Source of the DNA: Paraphysomonas bandaiensis
Lineage: Eukaryota; Chrysophyceae
Assembly (NCBI GenBank): GCA_965644295.1
Contig: CBFFRP010000319.1
Coordinates: 62,001 to 126,000 of the forward strand
Direction: 5' to 3'
DNA: 64,000 bases
Both the position numbers and the translations under genes were made by a program. This document shows positions 11,519-23,505 of the stretch, piece after piece. The notes under the pieces were generated by a model. That model did no database searches, was not told where the DNA came from, and saw only the letters and a program-made list of their open reading frames with translations. Within the stretch, counting starts at the first letter, position 1, and every line of letters begins with the position of its first letter.

Positions 11519-12279
11519 TTAAAACCCCTGTACCCCACGAATTTGCCGCCACTTAACCACATTGGCATTGGAATCAACCGCATCACAACTAGCTTTTATC
11601 TTGGGGTATCGCTGTAGGGCAGCATCAGTTCGTTCCTTGTCACCGAAGGGTTCTCTGCGATACTTAGGAAAGTCAGGGGGGGCCTGCTCGGCAGAGAGAG
11701 TTTCAGCAAAAACATAATTGATGAACACATCAGCAAGAGAAAGCTTGGATCCAACAGCGAATCCATTTGACCCAAGACATGCTTCGATCCGCCCAGCAAA
11801 CCAATGCAAATAGCGGATACTCCTGTCCTGTCCGACAGCGGGGCCAGTGACATCCATAGCTCCCTCGTTAAACCATTTATCTAGGTTCTTAGCATCAGGC
11901 TCCTGCCCCCATGGTAAGAGTGTACGATAGGCATCCATGAGTTCTTTAAGATGTTCACAAATGGCTATTATTTGAGCCCCCTCTAAAGTGGAGCTACCCA
12001 TCAAACCACACTCAGTAGCGACATAGAAATTAATCGCAGCAGACTGACCAACACTCTCGCTTCCAACTGTAATTACTGGCATACGACCCAGATTAGCCTC
12101 TAGGTTATCACATGGAGAGGAGTGTCTAGCATCAACATAGTCTTCGCCCTGTAATGTATTAGTACTCTGTAGTGGTTACATTGCAATATATTTACCGGAA
12201 ATTTCCCGCTGATGGCTAACATAATGCGGGGGATTTCCATCAGACCCCGACCATTCCAGTAGTTAAGAGTCAATGCCAT
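11519..12279 (-). CDS. Glutathione S-transferase (cytosolic, sigma-like)
   Basis: Two exons, 12279-12196 and 12148-11519, encode 237 aa. The N-terminal thioredoxin-like domain starts MALTLNYWNGRGLMEIPRIM, with a Tyr at position 7 in the place of the catalytic tyrosine of sigma/mu/alpha classes, then the cis-proline segment RMPVITVGS and the glutathione-binding QSAAI. The all-helical C-terminal domain contains the typical LSLADVFINYVF. It should conjugate or isomerise substrates with glutathione in the cytosol; no targeting signal is seen. It lies head to head with a second GST starting at 12741, sharing a 461-bp promoter region. Confidence 0.85.
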
Positions 12280-12740
12280 TTTGTCTGTGTTACAGTTAAT
12301 AGTATAAGGTGACAGGATTATGAGATCATGTCATGAGAGTATGTGTATGTCTACTGAACCATGCTCACATATACGTACATACGACAGAGTTCTAGAGCTT
12401 TATCCATATGGATTTGGATTTTATACAGATATGGATATTCACTATCTCATATAGACAAATGAAAACTGAAAAAGTTGGCCCCTATACAATTGATTTTGCT
12501 TTTCAGATAGTGTGATTTTAGACAAAAATCCTAATTTTCTGAGATAAGTTATGCAGATATCTCCAGATATCTATAGATATCTCACTTATGTAGTGTTTAG
12601 AAACAAGGAAGTTTTATTGTAGGTGTTATAAACTATGCATGTATAGGAGCTTAACAGAGTGACTAACCAGCCATAATTATAGTTCAGATAACACTATTAA
12701 TATCCATTTGAACTATACTTTTATTATCTTTTTCATTGAA
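12280..12740. promoter_or_regulatory. Shared divergent promoter region of two GST genes
   Basis: The two GST start codons face away from each other across 461 bp. The region is AT-rich and contains repeated short words of the type AGATATC (12575-12600) and a GAAAACTGAAAA word near 12468. Such A-rich ACTGAAA words also occur upstream of CFAP57 (35.2 kb). Function is inferred from position only. Confidence 0.35.
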
Positions 12741-13706
12741 ATGAAAGTAGGGGAGTATTTTTTAATCTATATGTTAAGTGGACTGGCTGTGCTGCATGTG
12801 AGTTATGCAGAGATACCTAAACTCTACTATTTCGATATTCCTGGTAAAGCCGAAGCTATTCGTTTGGCTGCTACCCATGGTGGGTTTCTTTTTGAAGATG
12901 TAAGACTCAATAGAAATGAATTTGACTCTTTGAAATCGGTAAGTGAATGAGTTATGTGTACTTGGGTACGAAATTTCACACAATGAGTAGAATGGAACCT
13001 TGAAGTTTGGACAGGTTCCAGTTCTGAAAGTTGCAGAGGATCAATATATTTCTCAGAGTGCTACTATAATACGGTACATAGGGAAACAGACAGGATTATA
13101 CCCCTCGAATGACATCATCGCCGCATTGGTTGACTCTATAATTGACCAGGTAGTCTCACAATACGACTTAGTAATCCCCTACTTGTACTTTTAATGTATG
13201 ATCTAAAAACGACATACTCCAACTTTTATTTTATGGGGTATATTTTAACAGCTAATTTTATATGCGCACAGGAAGTAGATATGTTCACAGGTCTAACAGT
13301 TTCGAAGTACCCAGGTACGTGGTATTTACTGGTAATATGGACTGTAGAATTACTTCATTCAACAGACAGATTTGGTTTCGGGGCTATTACGACCAATCAG
13401 AAACTTGTTTTTTCTATTCGAGAGTCGGTTTTGGCAGATGTAATTCCTCGTCACCTGGGCTACTTCGAAACCATTTTATCCAAGTCTACTACTATGTGGA
13501 TTGCGAATACCACTAATCCTACGATTGCAGATTTTGTGCTAGTACCGCGGTTGATAGCAGTAAGGGAGTTTGTGGAGGATGAGCTGCAATTCGATGTTCT
13601 ATACAGCTTTCCTCGTTTGAGGTCACTTATCGAAAATATATTGACATTGCCAGCAGTACAATGCTATTATGATAAGGAGAAGAAACAGTGTTTCAATAAT
13701 GTATAG
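12741..13706 (+). CDS. Glutathione S-transferase with an N-terminal signal/anchor
   Basis: Four exons, 12741-12938, 12991-13149, 13272-13314 and 13366-13706, encode 246 aa. Residues 1-23 are a signal peptide-like segment (MKVGEYFLIYMLSGLAVLHV, then SYA). The thioredoxin-like domain has PKLYYFDIPGKAEAIRLA with the catalytic-type Tyr, VPVLKV with the cis-proline, and QSATIIRYIG for glutathione binding. The C-terminal helical domain keeps the TIADFVLVPRL segment equivalent to the S/T-x-x-D capping motif. Entry into the secretory pathway is unusual for a soluble GST; the hydrophobic start could instead be a membrane anchor. It is divergent from the GST at 11519-12279, but the two proteins are clearly different in sequence. 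Confidence 0.83.
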
Positions 13707-13828
13707 ATTCTTGTATATTTGTTATGACTGTAGTCTGTCGAAAGCAGGACGTATACGAATGTAGCGCATACAAGTTGTACTACGTATGATAATAACTCTA
13801 CCCGCTATTCAGCTGATTTTCTACTACG

Positions 13829-15800
13829 TTAGTGTAGTAGAAAATCTCTCGGCAAGTCGGTGTTGTGACAGTATGTTGATCCTACACTCGGGTGCAAAGT
13901 AGCATTGCCCGAATAATCGATGCGTGCCCACGCATTTCGAGGTAATGCCAGACCCAATCCCATTGACTTATGGTCTTGAGGTCGGACAGCCCTGAGGTAG
14001 ATTTCACAACTAAGACGTTGGCGCCACTGTCGATGATGTAGTCGTCTATGTCTCCAGAATCTGCACCTACAGTAGAACAGAGAAATACCCACTCGGAGTC
14101 CGACTGAGCAAATGAAACTGATTTATCGTTGTAGCTGTTCTGGCGCTTAGACTTCTTCTTGGTGTGCGTGGATTTCTTAAGTATTCCTTTGTTCGCACGT
14201 GGTGGGTTCGGATTGGGGTTCTTTGCTCTCCATCTCTTAAGTGAAAAGCAATCTTGAGCAGAGTGACCTGTCTTATCGCAGAAAGCACATTGGATATGCT
14301 TTTCGCCATCATGATCGGCGCAAATGCGGAATCTTGGTCACACGTGGGGTCGTTTTAACGTGTAGTTCTACTTGACGCGATGACTTGACAAAACGGTCAA
14401 TCCTGCGCTTCGAATCCTCCAGTGTTGCCGGGAACTGATCAGTATCCATCTCGGTCAGCATTTCGGTCACAATTTGACCAAAGGTCGCGACATTCAGGCT
14501 GGGCAAAGTCGAGACTGCAGCCTAGCTGAACATCACCCACTTCGGCTTTGGCTCGATCTGCATATCCTCACAGATCTGGAGCTTTTGATCAAATCGTTCG
14601 TGATGTTCAGCTAGGCTCTGGGACCCCTGCTTCAGCGCTTGCAGTCTCGACTTTGCTCAGCCTGAATGTCGCGACCTTTAGTCAAATTGTAACCGAAATA
14701 CTGACCGAGATGGATACTGATCAGTTCCCGGCAACACTGGAGGATTCGAAGCGCAGGATTGACCGTTTTGTCCAGTCATCGCGTCAAGTAGAACTACACC
14801 TTAAAACGACCCCACATGTGACCAAGATTCCGCATTTGCGCCGATCATGATGACCAAAAGCATATCCGATGTGCTTTCTGCGATAAGACAGGTCACTCTG
14901 CTCAAGATTGCTTTTCACTTAAGAGATGGAGAGCAAAGAACCCCAATCCGAACCCACCACGCTCCATCACAGATCTGGAGCTTTTGATCAAATCGTTCGT
15001 GATGTTCAGCTAGGCTCTGGGACCCCTGCTTCAGCGCTTGCAGTCTCGACTTTGCCTTCTCCTTCTCTAGAAATGATGCCTCCTTGCCAGCAAAGGTATG
15101 TGACTTGATCACCAGCTTCTAAGCGTGAGGGGGCAGCGGCTTTCGATGACTTTTGCGTATTCGTCGATATGGCTCTCCATTTGTGTGATGGAGGCCTCGG
15201 ACATATGTAGAATTATGTCCCCGTATAGTCTTGTGGTAGACTCTTTGAAACGCTCAACCTTCTTGGTATGTGAGAGGTACTTGGTCTTTATTATCTCAAA
15301 CTCTAAGTCCTTGTGTTTCGGGAACGCGTCCGGCATGGGGAATTCGTTCTCGATGTAGTCTGGCATGCTGCCTGTGTCCATATATGAATATCTGATTATT
15401 ACAGAAGAACGGTTGTGTACAGAAACTAGTTTTACAACTATAGACTATTTTGCCTGTGTCCAGCATGGTGCCAGCATCTCCATAATGAGTAATGGCGTAT
15501 GTCAGAAATTGTCTGCGCCATGTTGATAGGGTATTCGGAGTGTATGTAAGCTTTCCGACGTCCATGCTGGACACAGGCAGCATGCCAGACTACATCGAGA
15601 ACGAATTCCCCATGCCAAGTACCAAGTACCTCTCACATACCAAGAAGGTTGAGCGTTTCAAAGAGTCTACCACAAGACTTTACGGGGACATAATTCTACA
15701 TATGTCCGAGGCCTCCATCACACAAATGGAGAGCCATATCGACGAATACGCAAAAGTCCTTCTCTATTGTGTTGGACAAAGAATGATGTAGCACAAAAAA
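13829..15800. mobile_element. Shattered Ty1/copia gag-protease region with inverted duplications
   Basis: On the minus strand 14320-13829 encodes a zinc knuckle (CAFCDKTGHSAQDC) and a retropepsin-type DSGAN motif. gag pieces occur on both strands. Segment about 14212-14521 (-) is repeated in reverse at about 14639-14963 (+), and segment about 15141-15381 (-) in reverse at about 15566-15766 (+), the latter copy missing about 40 bp. A block of about 86 bp beginning CACAGATCTGGAGCTTTTGA is present in direct orientation at 14571 and 14970. No LTRs were identified and no intact gene remains. The gag pieces carry the internal fragment YLSHTKKVERFKESTTRLYG. Confidence 0.85.
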
Positions 15801-16145
15801 CTCTTCTCTCAAGGATATGCTATACAATGCTGCAAGTCTAAAGTGCAAGTGTAATTAAATGGTTATTTATTACTACTAATCGGGTCAATAGAGAAAAGTG
15901 ACTCTATATGATGATTGATTCACAAGAGGCAATGCACTTGGGTGGCTATGGATGGTACTAACGATTATACTATAAGGGGATATGAATGCTACTGACGATT
16001 TCATGAGAGGCAATACATGATAGTGACGTATCTCTTGCATTCTGTATGTATACAGTAGGTGTTAAACAGACATGGGGAGTATGTGCTAGTATCTGCTACT
16101 CCTGATAGCTAACTACAAAAATAGTGTAACACTACTGAGTGTTCA

Positions 16146-17105
16146 TCATGCGACATTGGAATGACATTTTACCGTTAGTCGTATGGGGGACTTGAAGACA
16201 GGTGGGGCTTCACTGAGCAGGTTTTGCCTCAGGTCGGTGAAGTTCTGACCTCCGAGGGGCTTAGTCAAAATGTCGGCAATCATTTCCTTGGTGGGTTTGT
16301 AGCAGAGCCAAATGTCCCCGTTCTGGATGCGCTCCTGGAGGTAATGGTATCGCACTCTGATGTGCTGAGTCCGGCTGATCTGGATGTACCATGATCTGGA
16401 TAAGGAGATGGAGGACTTGTTGTCCTGGTAAAGCACAGTCGGAGGCTGAGCCCAACCCAGGTCTGATAGCAGTGTTCTCTGGACGAGGATTGGGGGAATA
16501 CTAGTGTCTGCAGAGATGAGTTCTGACTCGGATGAGGACCGGCTCACACAATTCTGCTTGACAGACTTTGCAAGAATGGTCCCACCACTCCTGGAGCCTA
16601 TCTTCATCACGATGCCCGTATGTCCCTTCTCATCTGGGTGAACTCCATAACTCGCGCCTGCCCAACACTCCAGTGTGATAGAGCCTGGGTCAAGCGTCAG
16701 CGTCAGGTCTTTGGTGCCTTTGATGTATGCCAACACTCGCAGCAGCTTGCATCGGCCATGAGTGTGCCCTGGTGGCTAAATGGCTGCACGCAAGCAAGAT
16801 ATCGGGTCTGATCCTCTTGGCTAGGTACATAAGTTTCATCAGGAGGCTGAGATATTCACTAGCGTCCACCGGGTCTCAAGGAACAAGTGCTTTGTCGCTG
16901 TAGTCACGAAGTAGCTCGTCAATGTAAGCAGGCATGGATACAGTGATGTGTCCCTGGTCATACACTGTGAGAACCATCCCAAGATATGGGATCTGGGATT
17001 CGGTTTCTGTGGTTACCTTTCCGAACTTGTCACTGAGGAGCTTTTCGAGCCATTCGGTGAGCTCCTTCGAGGTTGTGGTGACCAGGAGGTGTGTAGTTCG
17101 TCACT
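16146..17105 (-). pseudogene. Ty1/copia pol fragment: end of reverse transcriptase and RNase H
   Basis: Read on the minus strand from 17105, the sequence encodes the 3' part of a copia reverse transcriptase (KVTTETESQIPYLGM, HITVSMPAYIDELLRDY), then an in-frame TGA, a frameshift near 16740, and a well preserved RNase H end: SSSESELISADTS, VLYQDNKSSISLSRS, HIRVRYHYLQERI, MIADILTKPLGG. The stop and frameshift make it non-functional. It is probably the pol end of the same element as the gag debris at 13.8-15.8 kb, since both lie mainly on the minus strand. Confidence 0.88.
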
Positions 17106-17199
17106 TAAAAAATAATATAGTTTCGGAAATCTAACTTATAATTTACATAAACGATAGACGATTATTCGTTCAACATCAAATGACTCATTCATTTCCACT

Positions 17200-18498
17200 T
17201 TAATTTCTTTCAAGTAAACAAGATTCAGGACTAACGTTAACTGCATGTCCGTAAGCTCTGTAACATTCAAATCGTCGAGCAGAAATATTTACATTTTCTA
17301 GTACAATATTGTGACATGCTGATTCCGTCAACCCTTCAAAGAAGCCAGCATTTAGAGCAGTCCCAGTAATATTGCGGTACGTGATATCATATACATGCGG
17401 GGTTGCTTCATCCAGAGGAGGAGAAGGGTCATTAGACCCGTAATTCATATTAATAGCTATTCCGTGCACGTTATGATCCAGTGAGAGATTCTCGAATGTG
17501 ATATTATGTACTCTTCCCCCTCTACCACGAGCAGATTTTATACGGACAGCGAATTCCGAACGAGTAAACGAAACGTCTTTAACTCGTACGTTGTACACAT
17601 CCCCCGACATCTCAGACCCGATATCAATTCCTCTCGAGGAGCCAATAGAGCCACCTATTTATATTGGTACATTGACGTATCATAAACAGTTCTATGTGAT
17701 ATATAACTGAAGCATACCTTCAATCAAAATATTGTACGACGGCATATTAAATTCCCTTCCGTACTGGTCCCGCCCCGACTTAATTGCAATAGCGTCATCA
17801 CCACATGATGCCGTCAAATTGCGGATCACAACATTTGAACAACTATCAGGATCAATGCCGTCAGTATTCGGCGATCCTACTGGGGCCTTAAAAATAACAT
17901 TATCAATAAGCACGCCGTCGCAGGCGTATGGATGAACGCCCCAGAATGGCGGGTTGGCTACAGTCACACCAAACAAAGTAAAGTTGCGGCAGAACATGGG
18001 TTCGATCAATCTCCCACGCCCATACGGTAGGGACCCGCTCTCTGCTTGCCACCATGCTGCACCCTGGCCATCAATAGTACCGTGACCGCGGATACTTGCA
18101 TTGACAATATCAGTACCACCTATGAATGGGCCGCATCGACCACCATTATACTGAACTCAATAAATGTTATCTAAACCGAGACAAAATAGTTACAAACTTA
18201 CAGTGTCAGGATAACTCGGTAATGGCTCCACAATAGGCCATGCACTAAAATTAGTCGTTGCCAAAAGAGTGGCTCCATAGTCCAGATACAACTCAGTATT
18301 GGACGTTAAATTGAATGGTGAGAGTAAATATACTCCACTGGGAACATATACTTGACCACCACTACATTTATTAAAGGCAAGTTGAAATGCTTCATCATCC
18401 AGTCGATTTCCCTCCCCACTAGCACCCATATCCATGACATCACATACATGGCAATATATAGGACATAATAACGATAATACAGTTATAAGGGTAAGCAT
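17200..18498 (-). CDS. GH28 polygalacturonase-like glycosidase, secreted
   Basis: Exons 18498-18202, 18150-17718 and 17654-17200 join in phase (394 aa). A signal peptide (MLTLITVLSLLCPIYC) precedes VMDMGASGEGNRLDDEAFQLA, the typical GH28 opening. The right-handed beta-helix includes NASIRGHGTIDGQGAAWW, and the acid residues are in SPNTDGIDPDS and CGDDAIAIKSG. The segment SSRGIDIGSEMSG matches the plant-like subgroup that has GSEMSG in place of the usual G-H-G histidine motif. It should hydrolyse pectin-type galacturonans outside the cell. It is intact even though a dead retroelement ends about 95 bp beyond its 3' end. Orthology to a plant or oomycete enzyme, and possible transfer, would need a tree. 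Confidence 0.88.
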
Positions 18499-19053
18499 CT
18501 ATCTCTTAAAAAGAAAGAGTGAGATAGTGATAAGTTGAAAATAGAAGGATATGACTGATAAGCCAACAAGATAGAGATGCTCATCACATTAACACACAAT
18601 CATGTGAAGATGTCCATATATCCCTTCGTACCTACATACCTCTCTACTTACGTACATCATACACAAGTACATACTGCTGTACTGCTGGATTGCAATTATT
18701 GAAAAAAATGGGTTGGGTTTTTTCAGAAAGTATGTGATACTATACTGATATTCATATGGATATGCTGCTGTATCTATTCACCACAAAAAACCCTTTGAAT
18801 ATTTTATGAAAATTTCATATTTTGTCTGTTTTGTTATACTAAAAATGCTTTTAAACTGCCGTATGCTGCTGTGTATGCTGCTGTGTGTTATGCAGTTTTG
18901 GTCCAGAGGATACAACGCATCCAAGAATTGCACCAACTGGCTGCATGCAATAATTGCAAAAGGCTTATATCTGATCGCTTACATTTGTCGAACCCTTTGT
19001 AAGTAACTTCTTTAGCCTTTTGCAGTAGTTTGAATAGTATTTGCATTAGCGGC
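18499..19053. promoter_or_regulatory. Divergent promoter region, GH28 and F-box/LRR genes
   Basis: 555 bp separate the two start codons. It contains several ACTGCTGTA-like words at 18672-18688, 18762 and 18862-18885. The regulatory role is inferred from position and recurrence. Confidence 0.35.
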
Positions 19054-20364
19054 ATGAATTTATTCAGTTTACCAGTGAATATACTACAGGAGTATGTCTT
19101 GTCGTACTTAACACTGGGAGATGTCTGTAAATTTGACACTGCAATAGTAAATAGATTTTTCCGGGATTCACTTAAGAGTTTGCTTGCATCATGGAGTCCA
19201 GTAAATAGCTCCACTGCTTCTTTAAACTCGAAATTCGTGAAATGGATTACACATCGCTCCATATGTTTGACTCAACTTACGATAACTCAGAAGGTTGATG
19301 AACGTATTTGCTCTCTAATAGCAAAAAGTTTACCAGAGCTTCGGTGCCTTAAACTCGCAGCGTCGTCGTCTATTAAGGACTCCGCATTTGTGGCACTTGT
19401 GACTGGGTGCCCTCGACTAAACTTTATTGAAGTGTGGGGGTTTAATGCAATTACTGATGTTAGTCTTACTGCCCTTGCAATGCGATGCCCAAAGCTGAAC
19501 GCAATAGTTCTTATGGGATGCCCTCTTATTACTGATATCGGAGTGGCTGCCCTTACTGTAGGGTGCCCACAATTGCAAATTATTAGTCTGAGTGGGTCTT
19601 TTCGTGTTACTGACAAGAGTCTGTCACTAATCTCAACTAATTGCTGCAACTTGAATTCATTAGATCTCACTGGATGTGTCAAAATAACTGATACTGGACT
19701 TTCAGCTATCGCAAGGCACTGTGCACACCTTCATACTATAAAGCTTTTCGGATGTGGAAATATTTCAGTGGATGGGTTAGCGGCGTTGTCTTTGGGTTGT
19801 CCAGGTATGCACACGCTCTTTCTCGACGGGTATGGTTGTATAACTGACGGCGGCTTTACATCTATTGCTCTATGGTGGCCGGAGCTACGCTGTTTGGACT
19901 TAGGTGGATATAGTCCCATCACAGATGTGGGATTGGAAGCGCTAAGCGCATGTTGCCACTTGAGTGACCTAAATCTGATTGATTGTAGTGATATAACAGA
20001 CGCTGGTCTGGCTTCAATTGCAGTAGATTGCCAGGAGCTCCTGAGTCTAGACCTCAGTGGATGCTCTAATATCACCGACACTGGACTGAAGTCTCTTGCC
20101 AATGGGTGCACCAAACTTCGCACGCTGAACATGTGCAACTGTGATATAACGGACGCAGGGATACATGCAATTACTATTGGGTGCCGCAAGTTACACGCAA
20201 TGGATCTCGGTCACTGCTCTCGTCTCACAGACGAGGCTATGTTAAGTATTGCGAAAGGTTGTAAAGAATTAAAGTTGTTGAGTATCAATGGATGCCCCAA
20301 TATTTCGGACACCAGCCTAAATGCTTTAAAGACTGCATGCTGTGGTATTGTTATTAAACGGTAG
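19054..20364 (+). CDS. F-box/leucine-rich repeat protein (AMN1/FBXL type)
   Basis: Single exon, 436 aa from the ATG at 19054. Residues 5-40 (LPVNILQEYVLSYLTLGDVC, then FDTAIVNRFF) are a degenerate F-box. The rest is about 13 cysteine-containing LRRs of the pattern C-P-x-L-x-x-I-x-L-x-G-C-x-x-I-T-D-x-G-L-x-A-L. Such proteins recruit substrates to SCF ubiquitin ligases through the LRR face. No transmembrane or kinase region is present. No intron is visible, unlike most neighbours. A possible alternative is an LRR protein that has lost SKP1 binding, since the F-box match is weak. Confidence 0.85.
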   Translation: MNLFSLPVNILQEYVLSYLTLGDVCKFDTAIVNRFFRDSLKSLLASWSPVNSSTASLNSKFVKWITHRSICLTQLTITQKVDERICSLIAKSLPELRCLKLAASSSIKDSAFVALVTGCPRLNFIEVWGFNAITDVSLTALAMRCPKLNAIVLMGCPLITDIGVAALTVGCPQLQIISLSGSFRVTDKSLSLISTNCCNLNSLDLTGCVKITDTGLSAIARHCAHLHTIKLFGCGNISVDGLAALSLGCPGMHTLFLDGYGCITDGGFTSIALWWPELRCLDLGGYSPITDVGLEALSACCHLSDLNLIDCSDITDAGLASIAVDCQELLSLDLSGCSNITDTGLKSLANGCTKLRTLNMCNCDITDAGIHAITIGCRKLHAMDLGHCSRLTDEAMLSIAKGCKELKLLSINGCPNISDTSLNALKTACCGIVIKR

Positions 20365-21742
20365 AAAAGTATTGTATGTGGTGATTGCGGTATGAAATGT
20401 ATTTATGGGGACGTTTGGATATGGATAAGCTTTAATATGATGTCCTGCCAGCGTTCGTATACTTGCTCCTCTATGGAGCCACTACTCTGTGCTAATAATT
20501 GCATGATTTCAGCTTACAATAGTACAATAGTATATGTATTCCTCAGTAGCAGTACAACAGAAATCCTGGTGTTTATATGCACATCCGCCGAGGAGGAGGA
20601 TACTACCGTATAAGTTTCATCTTTACTATTGCTGTGGGAAATTTAGGGGTTACCGGAGGTAATTGCTTTTGTAAAGACTTTGCTCGCTACGACGTTTGTA
20701 TACAATATGTATGATAGATGAGCATAGGATAGCGCGTGTATTCAGTATTCCGACACTATAACTAGTTACTTGACCATGTAGTAATTATGTAAGTATACAT
20801 ACCATTAGAGACAAGAAGCGATATATTGCCTTGGCGATATGTATCATTTTTTCTATTCAAACATTCAAACTACTATTTAAGTACTACTAAAATTGATATA
20901 GCTACTTCTGGGAACACAAAGTTGGGATACGATGGTTACCATTTACAATCTCTTTTCCCAATTTAAAATACTCGTGTAGACGTGTAGACCCTCAACAAAG
21001 TCGTACTAGCACGTTTTCGTGGTGATATGAGGATAATTGGGAAATATCAACATTCTGCTTGCTCACGGCGTTTGTTTTAAGTGATAGCGCGGAGGTGGTT
21101 GCACCTGCTTGGTGCTTGCGGCGACGCACAAGCAGCCTCCGTAGCGTTAAATAGGTAGATACAAACGATAATTCTACATCTGTTTTCATAGTAATCATTG
21201 CATCCAATATAAATATGTTAATATATTATAACATTACGATACAATAACCAAAGTACATCATAAGAGCATTTTTCGTTCTATTATAACATTCATCGCTGCG
21301 TTGTTCATTATACGAAACACATGCAGCACGTAAAGTAAATAAATACCTTAGCGCAACAAAATATCGAATACGCCTCGTCAAGGGCAACGCCGAATTAAAA
21401 ATAAATAAACACACCCACTAAACAAAATGAATTGATAGCGCAATGGTAAGGTACACCCCGTAAAAAACAGAATCAAGTCATATCTCGAATAATGAATCGA
21501 ATAGACATAAAATACTTTTCATGCTCGAACGAGGCTATAGAAATTGTATTTCATGAAAGAGGGTCGAATAATCTAAATCAATAAACAATCTAACTTCTGC
21601 TAGAATAGAAAGCCGTAATGAATAAAACAAAGCATCATATATATACGAGCAGCAATATATATACATCACATCAAGTACACAAAAAGTTATAAATTTAAAG
21701 TACATATATTACAACAGTTGGGAAAATGAAATAAAAATCGTG
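20365..21742. other. Intergenic region with an R1 repeat
   Basis: No supported gene. It contains R1 copy c (listed separately) and otherwise AT-rich sequence, with the 3' ends of the LRR and cyclin-Y genes converging on it. Confidence 0.45.
20985..21165 (+). repeat. Dispersed repeat R1, copy c (internally deleted)
   Basis: Begins with a CCCTCAACAAAGTCG block, as copy e does at 38632, and then jumps straight to the ATCAACATTCTGCTTGCTCA block and the hairpin. The hairpin base is CGGAGG (21090-21095) with CCTCCG (21136-21141). About 300 bp of the middle found in copies d and e is missing. Confidence 0.8.
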
Positions 21743-23150
21743 TCATGGTAGGGAAGGGCTGGGTTGTTTTGTAGGGTTAAAATGCCATGTTGAAGATGCC
21801 GTCGATTCAAGTCTCTCAGTAATGTCAACATACACCTTTCCTTCAGTAGTGGATTTATTAGAACGCCGATGAGCACTTGGAAGGATACACTTCGCCAAGG
21901 AGGATACAGCCTTTCCCAAACGCCGAAAGGTGTTATTCCTCTTACGCTCTGTCTTGTAGGGAGTGGCGGTATGCCGGAGGTCCCTCTGTTGTTGAGACGA
22001 GAAAACAGGGCTCGACGACACAGGTTTTCGGCGCATGCAGTTCCAAGCCACTTCATCTGACGTTGAGCGACGCAGTCGTGAGGTTTCATCGATCGAATGA
22101 TGACGAGACCCAATTCGGATGGGTGAGGCTCGCACGGTACAAAGCTGCAATGGCGACTGTACTCCGCCTGTTCGAAGCGGTATGCTTTCACGACTATCGT
22201 CCGACCAGTCATCCAGATCAACATCACGACATGCACTACAATCGGAATTCGATTTTGCATGTAATACCTCTTCAAACCCGTATAGCTCGAACCTCTCCTG
22301 CGATTGTTTGCATTTTGACATATAAATCAGCTCCTGGATAGTGCTATGTAGCTTCATATACTCCTCATCGGTGATCATCATTGAAAAGTTAAGCATGGTC
22401 AATACCTCACTCTCCATTTTATTCAAATGACTCAGACTGGTATTTGAAAATATGTCAGCGAAGTCTGCATTTACCATAGAGAAGTCGTCCCATATCTTAC
22501 TCGCAAGTAACATACATGTGAACAGCGTGTATCGCCAATTCAGCGCACACACCCGAAACGCTTTGTTGGTCACTCGTGACAACCGTTCCATGTATATAAG
22601 AGCAATAATCATACACTCGTACTCCATTTCACTCTCTCGATGAATGATAGTGAATATAAACTGTACCGCCTCCAGCGAGAAGCTCTGCGATTATGGCATA
22701 TTTTAGTTACTGTAAAAATGAGGTTCCAATAGGTACTTACATCAGGATGAATAGCATCTGTTGTACACTCTCTAGAAAATATACGGTACTCATAAGGAGG
22801 AATATAATGATCTTGTTCGGATTGTTTTATAAGAGACACTATATTGGCCGATATGCACCGGATCACTTCAGTCTCAAGATAACAGAAATCAGTTTTAGAA
22901 TGAGAGCGAGACACTGGACGTGAACGAGGTCGTGAAACTTCACTATCTGTTGATCCTGGACTTTCATATTCAGTGATTCTTGGAGGGGTTGAGGATACAG
23001 CAGGCTGAGTTGTTGTAGTATCTCTGTCTCGACCTGTGAGGATTGATACGATCCCCGCTGTATATAATATCATCAGTTCACATCTCTTTATTGACAAAAA
23101 GTATACATACCATGATCCCTTGAAGAAGATTTTTGTAATAATTGACTCAT
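21743..23150 (-). CDS. Cyclin Y-like protein
   Basis: Exons 23150-23111, 23057-22741 and 22684-21743 join in phase (432 aa). The N-terminal region is S/P/R-rich. The cyclin box runs from FSRECTTDAIHPD through EYECMIIALIYMERL, LLASKIWDDFSMVNADFADI and LNKMESEVLTMLNFSM, matching the Cyclin Y (CCNY) group rather than cell-cycle cyclins; CCNY activates CDK14/16-type kinases at the membrane. The long C-terminal tail is basic and serine-rich (for example RRSTSDEVAW, SSPVFSSQQQ), a likely site of phosphorylation. No N-terminal myristoylation glycine is seen, unlike human CCNY. The start is supported by the short in-phase first exon. Confidence 0.85.
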
Positions 23151-23505
23151 TGAAGTCGTTCAGTGAGAGATGAATGTATATATATATCTATATATAGACT
23201 GAGTCAGTGATATGACGACTGTCACTAGAGATGTATGTATATACACGTGTACAGGCAGGAAGTGAGTAGAGTGGATGCACATATGAGTCAGTTGAGGATA
23301 TTTCTTTCTTTGTGATTCAACTTCATATGAAGCAGTATGTACAGACCGGTAGCACTAGTAAATAATCCGGATATGAGATCCGTTTATCTGTAACCCGTAT
23401 AAAAAGAGCATCTCTCTGTATGTGCTGCTGGTATATGCATGTATATGGAAACCTTTCAAAACTTTGGCTATAATTCTAATTGCATGCACTTGTTGAGCTA
23501 GGAAC
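23151..23505. promoter_or_regulatory. Divergent promoter region, cyclin Y and iminopeptidase genes
   Basis: 355 bp between start codons. It contains TATATA runs near 23176-23196 and a GTGCTGCTGGTATA word at 23422. No other element can be argued. Confidence 0.3.

Noticed and set aside
15109-15791. A real gene encoding the MDTGSMPDYIEN-type protein on either strand
   Set aside because: The same peptide is encoded on both strands by inverted copies and is a copia gag fragment next to zinc-knuckle and protease debris.
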